A DNA stretch of 64,000 nt, from NCBI RefSeq assembly GCF_001640805.2, contig NC_066852.1, positions 12,116,194 through 12,180,193 on the forward strand, given 5' to 3'. The notes below the pieces were generated by a model, which worked only from the letters and a program-made list of their open reading frames with translations, was not told the DNA's origin and searched no databases. The stretch's first letter is position 1, and each line of letters starts with the position of its first letter. This document shows, piece by piece, positions 37,066-47,717 of this stretch. The stretch comes from Lates calcarifer. Taxonomy: Eukaryota > Chordata > Actinopteri > Centropomidae. The translations under genes and the position numbers were made by a program.

Positions 37066-40000
37066 ATGATGGCAGCACGCAGTTTTTGGATATTTTCTGG
37101 AGTTGTGACTATTCTCGGGGGTTTGATGGTTCAGGGTAAGTGGCGCAGTTGCAAACTTTTGGCTCATCCTCACTGACTGGCTGGCTGCCTTCTTATCTGT
37201 CAAAATAATCTTCTGCCTGTCATGGGCAGGCTGAAGATCAGTGTCCAGAGAGACAACCAGCTGTAAAACTCTCACTACATTAACTGACATGCTGGAGAGA
37301 ACTTTCCAAACTCTAGACCTCCTGAAAATGTGTTAGAACTTGTATACACGTGCTGTTGTAAATTAGCAATTTGTAATTTGTCTCACTAATAGTGATTGTA
37401 ATCAGTTTTGAAGGCAGGAAAAATGTACATGCAGCTGTAAAGTCTATATAAATATAATTAAAGCCTGAGTTGGCTCTTTGTGTACATCTGTTTACTGGAC
37501 CATGCACTTCATTTACATTACTGTTTGAAAACTGGCAAACGATACACAATGCACTCATGGATTTTTTTTTCTTTGCTCATATACATATATGCACTTAGGT
37601 GCATAATTATTTATACTGATGTTGACAGGGGTCTGGGGTTCCATAACCTGCTGCATGACTATGTTGTACTATGAGTACAGTTGATGCAGTTTATCAGATT
37701 GGCACAAAAAAGTCAGTCAACATCAAGAAATTCAAAAGGTCATCTTTGCTTTGACATGCTAGCAGTATGTGTAGCCCAGTAATGCTAATGTGTGCACTCC
37801 CATTAAAAAAAAAGAAGTAATAAAAGTCTATATATAAAGTGCATAGTCTAGTGCAAAGATATGCTAGAAGAGTTGCTTTTTGTGAACAGGGTTGGTACAG
37901 GTGCCATTTTGAAACAGGACCAACAGGCCAGAAAGGCTACAGCTGCACTGGAAGCAAAAGTGAAACTCTGGATATCATGGAAGATTTAAAAAAAAAGATT
38001 TTGGGGAGCTTAGGTCAGCAAGTGCTTCTTGAGTCTATCCCCTTGGCAGAGGTCACTGTAGTAGTTGGGAAATTTCTCAGTGACAGGGCACGGGCATGGA
38101 TAAGATTCATCTGAAATGTAGATGCTTCATGTTATTGGCCTGACATGCTTAAAATGCCATGTCTCTCAAATATCATTCTGAGTTTGGGAACAGTGCTGTT
38201 AGATTGGTGTCCTTTTTTAAACCCTACTCACCCTGAGAATATCTACTCCTGCTTCAGTTTTCATCAAGGTCTGATGATCAGAACACAATGTACTGAAATG
38301 AAGCTGACTGATGAATGGGTTGAGATGCTGGGCTGAACTCCAACTTCGTGGGAAATGGACCAGACACTTTCTTCATCTTGATAGATCACATTAAAATCCC
38401 TTTTTGCTTTTCATGTTTAAAATGGCCCCATGAATAGGAGTTTGCACTGGATAGTGGGTCACAGTCATCTGGGGTGAGCTTAGCTTACTTTTACCCCAGT
38501 CAAACAACGATGTTGTAATGTTTACCTCAGTGGCCATGTTGTTCTTACATATACAGGGTCAGGTTAGTCCAGTCTCAAAAAAAAAAAATACTTCCTCACT
38601 TATAGTTAGTGATATCTGGTGACAGAGTTTTCTCTTGCCAAACTTTTAAGATAATAACCCCATTTGACCATTTTGAACCCTTCAGTGGCCACCTGCAGGC
38701 TCTGCCTCTAGTCTCCCATCATCACTCTCCTGTCTCCCTCTCCCTCTGAGCAGGCTTCAGTGTCAGCTGCAGGAAGTGACCAGGTCAAAGCAGAGATGGC
38801 AAACATTAACTGTACTTTGTATCCACATATTAATATAACTGATCCACTGTGAGTATAACTGTGAGTTGACTGACTCGACTGCATTTAGAGGCACATCAGA
38901 TACGTGCAACTCACATGACACATTTAAAAAGTCAGTCTGCTTCTCTCTCTGTCACTGTAGGGTGACACTACTTACTGTTTACCATACTTAAAGTATTTAA
39001 TTTGTTTGTATATATGCATTGCTTTGGAAATGTGCCTGTTATATCAAGTAATGTACTTTTTGTAGATGGATACAAAAATCTGTGAAAGTAGGCTATCATA
39101 ATGTTAGTACATACATATCATTGCTTATCACAGACAAACAGGAATATTAGAGCCTTACAGTGATTTTTCATTGTTTGTTGTAATCTACCATGCTGTCAAC
39201 CTGCTATCTCTATTTAAAAAGACCTATATACTGCACTAAAATCTATTTAGACTTTCTAAACAAACTCCTGCTTTCTTCCCATTAGGGAGAATGGTTGTCA
39301 TTTGTTTTCCTATACGATGAAATTGGAGGAAGAAGTATGGATCTGTTTACAAACTCAAAGGGCCATTGGCCTAAAGGGATGTTACAGTGTTGCTGGAGGT
39401 TGATTAAACACTACACCTTACCTTGGATTCTCACATTTTCAGTTTCACTGATTGCTGTTCACTCATCCCTGTGTCAAGTGCAATATTTAACAATATTTAA
39501 TAATTAACCATCGACAAAGCCTTGGGAAGAGAAACATCTGACCACTGTCATTACACTGCCCACTACACACATTGTCTCATGGGAGAATTATGATTACAGC
39601 TCAGAACTATGTGAAATATTTGTGTCTGATTGGACCAGGCAGAGCAGGGAATGAATCAGTAATAGTGGATGGAGTATGTATCGCTTTGTGGTATACACTG
39701 TCAAAATGTTTGCCTAATGATGATATTGATGATTATTGTAGATGACCTGAGCATGACTTATAGTCCTAGTTTAGAGTTTCCCAGCTGCTGTGTAATCTGA
39801 GCTATGGATAGTGACAGCTGGGAGGGAAGAGGCAAGGGGTCGGAAATAACCTCTGCCTTTCTTCCTTTCAGTCTCTCATGAAGTTTATTCTGAAATATAT
39901 TATAGCTGAGGAGAGCAGAATAATGCTACCATTGCACCACATGCAGTTTTGAGCATGGTTACTAGTCTCTGGGCTCCTGGGAAATCTTGTGTGCCAACAC

Positions 40001-43000
40001 TGCAAAGCATATTTACATGAAATGCATTTGAAACTCCAGAACATAATCAATAATATGTGTGCATAGAGATGACACTGACACAAAATAAATTTGAAGACTG
40101 AAAACACAACAGTGTCGTCAGAAGGAATAACCTAAGGTAAAACTTAAAAATGAAATGTGTTAAATGTTAAAATGTGTTAAGGTTGAAGTCATGCAGTTGG
40201 TTATGGTTTCCCATATTGGATATTTACCAGAGAAGTGTCTAAAATTCTAAAAATTGTTTAGTAGGTTTCTTTTAATGTCACATGGTTTCAAGTCATCTTA
40301 AAACTCTGCTTATGTCTAGTATGAGTTTCACCTGAGGAGAGACACATGGTGTTCTGTATGTTTGAACTTACAGTATTTGTGCTTCTATACACAAATAGAG
40401 CTTTGCATTACACTTTTCTACTCATTGTTAAAAGCATTTTTTTCTGTTATCATATCAGAAGCTGTTAAATTGGCTAATGTTTTAATTGGCTAATTTATGA
40501 TATTAATATATAAGTGTGTAGTATTAATAATATTCAGGAGTACTGATATGTGTACATACAAATGATCCAACCCAAACTTAGTCTTTCAGACTGATTAAAA
40601 TCTTTCTATTCTATTCTAAATTCTTAACCAAAACTGTAACTCTGCTTGGTTGTTTCAAAAATAATGAACATGGTGTGTTTGAATATGTGAAAACAGCTAT
40701 TTTGAGTGACATTTTTTCTGAATACAGTAGCAGCAGGTGACAGTTATAAGATAATGGGAAATGCTTTAAAATGCACCAAAGTGGCTGAATAGCGTCCTTG
40801 TTGATATCAGCCAACAACAGCCACTATACGGTAGTGATTATACCAGACCAAGCAGCAAGGCTAAAGTAGCAAACCCTTGTTCTTGGCCTTAACGATCCCC
40901 TTCTGGAAATCATATTTATGTTTATTTAACATTATATTTACCACATTTTCACATCATTTTTATAGACTGTCTTAGATGTTTCTCCGCTCTCTCTTCATGA
41001 AATATTAATTAAGCATAACTCCAAACATATGCAGAAACCTCACACCATTTCTCATCTTCTTCTTCTTGCAGTGCAGTGTAATGAGGAGTTACGGCTGATC
41101 AGCGATCTGTTCAAAGACTACAACAAGAATATTCGCCCGGTGTTTCATCCTGAAGACAAGGTGGAGGTTCAGATAAAACTGACCCTCACTAACCTTATCT
41201 CTCTGGTGAGAGCTTGCTCTTCCTATTTGTTGTAACAAAGCACATTAAAAAACATTGGCTGTTATTACAGAGGGTGTAAGTGAGTATAACAGCTCTGCAC
41301 AGAAAATATATGATTCTCACAAAGGAACACAACCAAGTTCTGGCCTAGGGTTTCAGACATGAGCATGTGGCTCATGGCTGTTAGGTCACTAATGTAACTT
41401 GGCAGTGCATGATTAACACCCACAGCTCAAATACTCACAGTAGTTCTTCACTTATACCACAGAATGAAAAGGAAGAGACTCTGACAACCAACGTGTGGAT
41501 TGAGATTGTGAGTTTTCTCTCTCTTCATACTTGGGATTTTGTTTTGTTTGCAGAAATCATGAAAAGGCATTAGGTTCATTTTGCCCTACGTTACTTCTCA
41601 CCTATCCAGCCCTCTGTGGTGTCTGGTTTTTAATGCTGCTGGCAACCTTTCTCTCAAATGCCATCTACAGCAATGGACTGATCATCGCTTTACTTGGAAC
41701 ACATCTGACTATCATGGCCTAGATGTTATTCGTGTCCCATGCAACACTGTTTGGCTTCCTGACATTGTCCTTGAGAACAAGTAAGGCAGTAACATGAGGG
41801 TTAGGGGTTAATGAAATCATATTTTTTTCCCTGCCTACAGAGTCATTATACTGTTTGTTTGTTTGTTTGTTGTTTCTCTGCAGCATTGATGGCAAATTTG
41901 ATGTGGCCTACTATGCCAATGTATTGATCAGCAACACTGGTTGGATGTACTGGCTACCTCCTGCTATCTATCGTAGCACTTGTGCCATTGAGATCACCTA
42001 CTTCCCATTTGATTATCAAAACTGCACGTTAGCATTCAGGTGTGGTATAGTTATATATCATTACATACATATGCTATGTGCATGATGATTTATCAGTTTG
42101 TTTCTATTCTGTTTTACCTTCACTGCCACAACCCTAGGTCCCAGACGTACAGTGCCAATGAAGTGGTCCTCATCTTGGCTGTTGGAGAAACAGGCGAGAC
42201 TATTGAGTGGGTGGACATCGACCCCGAGGCTTTCACAGGTACACAACATCCACATTCAACACCCCAAAATTTTCAAAACACACAGTTCCTCTCCAGCTTA
42301 TTACGTTTTCACTGTTCAGAGAATGGTGAGTGGGCCATCGTCCATCGTCCGGCCCGTAAGATGATCAACAAGCGGTATACCCCAGATGACCTGGAGTATC
42401 AGGAGATCACATTCAATCTGATCATCCAACGGAAGCCCCTGTTCTACATCATTAATATCATCCTGCCATGCTCCCTCATCTCCTCACTGGTCGTATTGGC
42501 CTACTTCTTACCTGCACAAGGTCAGTAAGGCCACTGACTTTCCCTAAGGCTGTTATTACATAGATTGTTATGGGGCAAAATCTCATCAAAGTCTCAGAAT
42601 GTTTTGCACCTGAACATGAAACAAAATAATATCTTACTGTCTATAATAAAATCTTAAGAGTGTATATAAAAAGCCTTTTTAAATATGTAAAGTAATATTA
42701 TTTTCTGCCTAATAGTATAGTGCCTGAGCACAGAGTATGTACTGAAAGTATGACTTTTTTGTGTGGTCCACTGTCTCCTAAGTCTCTGTTGTCCCTTTCA
42801 CAGCTGGAGGGCAGAAGCTGACTGTTGCCATCTCTGTCTTGCTGGCTCAGACTGTCTTCCTCTTTCTTATTGCTCAGAAGGTCCCTGAGACATCTCTCTC
42901 TGTCCCTCTCATTGGCAAGTGAGTCAGTGTGTGTTCTTCACTGACCTCTGCAGATCACTCTTGGTTTTATTTTTTTCAATCCATACAGTGTGAGTCTCCT

Positions 43001-44210
43001 CCCCAATGCAGATATTGTCTAATTTCCTCCTCAGGTACCTGATCTTTGTCATGTGTGTCACTACTCTCATTGCCACTAATCAAATTGTGGTGCTGAACTT
43101 CTCCCTGCGCAGCCCCAGCACTCATACCATGTCCCATACCATCAAACATGTAAGTACATCCCGTGCAGCTGAGTCAAACTTGACTGTTCAAGAGTTATTT
43201 TATATGACCTACAACTAACTGTTATCGTTTCTGTCTTCTCGCAGATTTTCCTGGAGATGGTGCCTCGCTTCCTGGGCATGTCCCCACTGGTGGATGACAG
43301 CGAGGAGACAACAGAGGTAAACGGAGTGAGGGAGCGGCGGCGCAGCTCCTTCGGCCTCATGCAGAGAGCAGAGGAATATGTCCTGAAACAGCCTCGCAGT
43401 GAAATGATGTTTGACAAACAAAGAGAGAGGCACGGTCTCACACGGTCGATTGGTATGATGCCTATTTCTAAAACTATGAGCTAGCATATTAATATTCATC
43501 ACACATTCCACCTCAGATACTTACTTTGTACTAAATATGGATGATTTATTAGAGCCGCATTCATTTTTACATTATCATGATACAGATGTTGTTACATGAG
43601 TGCATCCCTTACTTATTTGTGCACTATGGGCTCATGTGCATGGTTTAAGCACCTTTTTTTTTTTTTGCCTTGTCACTATCAGAGATACCAGTGTCTGCCT
43701 CAGGAAATGCTGTGATGTGATGTGTTGACTAACTGTCTGTGTCTTCTTCCCCCCAGTGGATAACATAGATGTCAGCAGCACAGCCAACCTGTATAAGAGT
43801 TTGGCCCAAGCTGCACCTGAGATCAAACAGTGTGTGGATGCCTGCAATTTCATTGCTGAGAGCACAAGACAACAAAATAACATTGGATCTGTGAGTGTTA
43901 CTTTAAAGTTTATCTGCCTAGCCAACAGATTATGAGAAATTTAAATTACACTGTGAATCAGTGTATTTGTGACATATTTTCTGTCTCGTTATTTCAGTTA
44001 TCTTCAGTCTTTAATCTCTATTCACTTTCTGTCCAAATAAAGGAAATTGAAAGCTGGGTACTGATTGGGAAGATGATTGACAAGGTGTGTTTCTGGGCTG
44101 CCATTCTTCTTTTCATCATCGGCACAGTGGGGATCTTCCTAACAGGACACTTCAACCAGGCACCAGAATTTCCATTTCCTGGCCAGAGCAAAAAATATGC
44201 ACCAAGTTAA
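37066..44210 (+). CDS. chrne: Muscle nicotinic acetylcholine receptor subunit, epsilon type, 12 exons
   Basis: Exons: 37066-37135, 41072-41205, 41463-41507, 41671-41780, 41884-42039, 42138-42238, 42320-42520, 42804-42918, 43035-43149, 43245-43452, 43757-43890, 44043-44210; 518 codons. Twelve exons is the usual number for gamma/delta/epsilon genes. It is a non-alpha subunit of the pentameric end-plate cation channel. Seen: signal peptide at about residues 1-25; [22 protein letters not shown]; Cys-loop C153 to C167 (13 residues between); M1 at about 247-268 after RRKPLFY-like QRKPLFY; M2 [17 protein letters not shown]3 at about 312-333; cytoplasmic loop with [15 protein letters not shown]4 at about 478-500. 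No adjacent-Cys pair of alpha subunits is present. Synteny with gltpd2 and pld2 supports epsilon, but parts ([23 protein letters not shown], final FPFPG) read like gamma. The start is the first of two tandem ATGs. Confidence 0.88.
37136..41071 (+). other. chrne intron 1 (3.9 kb)
   Basis: Between donor GTAAG at 37136 and the acceptor at 41070-41071. Its middle (about 38880-39990) is a second, degraded copy of the chrne promoter and first exon. No other exon recognised. Confidence 0.75.
38880..39990 (+). pseudogene. Decayed duplicate of chrne promoter and exon 1
   Basis: Two blocks align in the same order with the chrne 5' flank. 38885-39000 aligns with about 36166-36290 (shared GTGCAACTCA, GTCAGTCTG, GTGACACTACTTA). 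39700-39840 aligns with 36805-36950 (shared GATGATTATTGT, an identical 25 bp at 36882-36906 and 39778-39802, then GACAGC). Offsets are 2720 and 2896 bp, so the copy is colinear with an insertion. Similarity continues weakly into an exon-1 equivalent near 39920-39980, which lacks the tandem ATG pair and the open leader frame. Confidence 0.75.
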
Positions 44211-44520
44211 AATCCTCTTGCTTTGTTGAAACTTTTCCAAGGGTCGCTGTGCCTCATGCTGTCTATAAGGCTGGGCTGTCTTGCTCACTGGGTCCTAGGC
44301 TCAGATTCAAGGTTGAGTTAAGTGTGTGCAGCAGGGCTTTAATAACAGATATTTAAAACCAAATCTGTCTGTGTTCACAGCTCAGACTTATATTTGTCAA
44401 CACTTGTGCAGCTGAGGGTTTTCATTCAAATACACAACTTAGTTCTTCATCTTAGTGTAAGTTCTTTGGCTGTACAGCATACACTAAAAGGTTGGATCAG
44501 GTCTAGTTAAAAAGGGATGT

Positions 44521-44577
44521 TTTCATCACCACCACCACCATCACCACTACCATCATCATCATCATCATCATCATCAT
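44521..44577. repeat. (CAC/CAT)n trinucleotide microsatellite in chrne 3'UTR
   Basis: Repeats of CAC, then CAT, directly downstream of the chrne stop and upstream of its candidate polyadenylation signals. Confidence 0.9.
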
Positions 44578-44792
44578 GTCTCTTTTGTTCTACAAAAGAC
44601 TCAACAGTGTGAGGTTAAGCAAGTTCAGACTTACATAGGTGTAATTCAAGGAAAATGCTGAAACCAACTCACCACCATGCTGGGTAAGTCATTTCTGTTG
44701 CAGCAAAGAAGTTTTCACATCAGAACTACTACAGCATTGTTATGTATGAAATGGAGCCACAGGCACTGTGCAAAACTGTATTCATAAATTAC

Positions 44793-45057
44793 AATAAAGA
44801 AGATTCATTGCCCATCTTTCATGGGCGTATAAGAATCTGTGTACCACTCTGCAAAACATACAGTATCTACTAAAGTCTGGATAAGTTTCCCTGCATGTAC
44901 TATGTCTTATATGAACCTGTGCATGTAACTTGAGCCAGTCAGCTGAATCAAAGCCTTATTCTTCTTACTATGACTTATTTATTAGAAAGTCTTGTTAGAG
45001 GTAAATGGCTTGGAGGGATATTGTCTCAATATCATTGTGCCATCTTTTGTAAATAAA
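44793..45057 (+). other. chrne: Candidate chrne polyadenylation signals
   Basis: AATAAA at 44793-44798 and at 45052-45057. The second is followed by a T/GT-rich stretch (TTTATTTTGTG), which favours it as a functional site and would make the 3'UTR about 0.85 kb. Confidence 0.5.
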
Positions 45058-45254
45058 TATTTTATTTTGTGCATCATGACTAATTTAATCAATTTATTAC
45101 AAAATGTGTGTTGTGTGAAAACCCCCATGACACACAAATTAGGAAAAGCCATTTTAATCTTGAATTGAATGCCAACATATCAGAGCGGATTATATACTGT
45201 ACATCTTAGTAATGTTCCAAAAGAATACTTACTGAGAATACTGACAAACTTACA

Positions 45255-45590
45255 TTCAGGTACACGACATCCACATTCAGTACTCCAATATTCAAAACAC
45301 ACGATTCCTCCCCAGCTTATAATGTTTTCATCTCTTAGAGAATGTCAAATGGGCCATCATCTGTTGTCCAGCCAGGAATTTGATCAATGTAGTGTATTCT
45401 GCAGATGAGCTGGAGTATCAAGAGATCACACTCAATCTGATCATCTAAAGAAACCTCTGTTCTGCATCATCATCACCATCCTGCCCTGCTCCCTCATCCA
45501 TCTAATTGGCTTACCTCCTACCTGCATAAGGTCAGTAAGATCAGTGTCTAATTCCCTATGGCTATTATTACATAGAGTGTTATGGTGTCA
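45255..45590 (+). pseudogene. Decayed duplicate of chrne intron 6-exon 7-intron 7
   Basis: 45257-45590 aligns base for base with about 42239-42573. It includes the short intron 6 (GTACAC...CATCCACATTCA, CAAAACACAC), exon 7 and the start of intron 7 (GTCAGTAAG, TATTACATAGA). The exon equivalent is 45339-45530 (192 nt versus 201). Its translation begins like exon 7 (DELEYQEITLNLII versus [13 protein letters not shown]) and stops at a TAA, 45446-45448. The acceptor (CTTAG) and donor (GTCAGT) are still present. No neighbouring chrne exons were found near it. Confidence 0.88.
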
Positions 45591-47219
45591 GATGGGGCAG
45601 TATATGTGATGTTTTTCCATCCACTAAGACACTTACATATGCCCAATTAGGAGCGTGAATACGATGCAAAACCTCCTCAAAATATCAGACAGAGCAACAG
45701 AAACCTCACAGAAACAACAAGTGACAGAAAGGCTGATTTGCAAAGTCATGATAAAATGTGCATACCCTATCCAAAATCATGTTTCTTTTTCTGTCCAATT
45801 ATTATATCGCTACATAAGTGGGTTTTTGAGAGAGATATTCTGATATGTGCTATGTACAGTATGTTCATGTAAAAAACCATTTTGATTTTAATGAGGTTAA
45901 ATTGTTTTTATTATGTATGTGTAAAATAGATTAATAAATAAACAGGCTGAGTAAAGTATTTCATTCTCCATGTAATAATATGGTTAATTTTGTTAAGTCA
46001 TTTAGAATCTTGCTTTATTCTTAAAATCAGCATGATTGGTCGTAGTGATGTAGTACTGTGAAGTATTTTCAAATCCCCATTAGGCTTTTTCTTTAAGTGT
46101 GGTTGAACTCCACCATGTGGTGTGAAACTGTACTACACCACAGCAGACAGGTTGTATTTCCTTCTAACAGTGCCACCGCCAGGCCTACGTTCTCAGATTC
46201 ACACTGAATTTCAGTTGATCATTCATACTTCGTAAATTGTCTAAATTGTCTTAAACTGTCATCACATTGTTTAGCTTTTGCTTATATCTCCTGAGTATTT
46301 ATCAATATTCATCTTATCACTGTTTATTTCACCTTAGTTAAAACTCAAGAATTGAATGGTCCAATATCATATGCAGTGTATATGTCAAGCTCATAAAGAG
46401 AAAAACGAGTGTTACCACATAAAGGGGAAGGAGTATGAGAAGCCTCAGGAGAGGAAGATGGACATGCAGTATGTAGGGAGGACACTGGTAATGACAAAGA
46501 ATGAACATAAAGTTGTAACATTTACAAAAACACAGGGTCAGGAGGATTAGCCCACAGTGCCCCATTTATGTATAGCAAGTATAATGTTCAATAAAGTGAG
46601 GGCACCCTGGCCTAGGTCCTAGCAGTCACTGCAAATGAGCTGAAGTAAACTGCTGCAGAATAAGGTCTGGTTGTCTGAAACTTTAACCAGGTTGTGGGCA
46701 GTTCACTGAAAACCTGACACCTTTTGTGAAAGGTTACTGAAAAACTAGATCAACTTTTAGTTCAGATAGGGGTGTAGTTGTAAATATTTAGTACTGTCTG
46801 TGATGGGTTTTAGTGAAATGCAAATCACTATCCAGATTTAGGTCAGTTTTCATGTGCTGTCACATCCTTCGCAGACCAGTTATCAGTCTGCTCCTTCTGT
46901 CTGTACATGCTGATCTCTTTAAACACAACTATTACAATATTTCCAGATAAATATGGATACATTCCCATCTAAATGTATCTCTTCGTGTCTTGCCACAAGG
47001 TTAACCTAATTGTACTTCCGGTGTATCTTTTCCATAACGTTAAAAGCTCCCGAAGTTTTTCTGAATTAAAATAACGTGGTACAAAATACAAGGCTGCTTT
47101 TAGAAACATATGTCAGAGGTGAAGAAGAAAAAAAAATCTGTGCTAGATTTTGGCTAACGCGGCTTTCATGTTGAAAATGCTAACCGGAAACGTCGTGGTA
47201 TTTTCCGTGATTGACGTTG

Positions 47220-47717
47220 AATATGTGAAGTACAGATCAGTAGTTTGATCACGGCCCCTCTCTTCCCCATCCACACATTCCTGAGTGTGTTTCTCCCTGA
47301 GGGCACCCAGTCAGGACTTGTCCTGTCCTTCGTGTCCTCGCCTTGTCTCGCCTCGCGGCACAGACATCAGTCTAATCCATGCCTTTTTCGATCTCTGCAC
47401 AGCTGCACAGATAACAACCTCATCTGTATCATAACACACAGTACACCTTGAGATTATGTTCAAATCTGTGCTGTGTGGAGATAAGTGAAAAGCTGCGGAA
47501 ACCTCGGTTCAGAAATCTTTTCTTTACTCCTGCTGGACACCCAGTGGGAGGGACTAAATAAGTGTGTATCACCCACGGGGACTAAACACGAACTCCCCTC
47601 AGTAACACTGGCTGGAGTACGATGAAAGATTGTTTTTAGGCTTAATATGTGTTCATCGTCTCGTCTCGCATGAGGATTATCTATGTGTGCTGAGCCGCAG
47701 CTGCATCTGAAGTGAGA
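47220..47717 (+). promoter_or_regulatory. pld2: Candidate pld2 promoter and non-coding first exon
   Basis: The coding start of pld2 sits in an exon (from 52032) that begins with a splice acceptor, so a 5'UTR exon must lie upstream. A strong donor, AGA|GTAAGTATCT at 47718, ends a GC-richer segment and is the best candidate. Transcription start is not determined. Confidence 0.35.

Noticed and set aside
45339..45530. Ghost exon 7 as a functional alternative chrne exon
   Set aside because: It carries an in-frame TAA and a length change, lies beyond the stop codon and probable polyadenylation signals of chrne, and has no companion exons.
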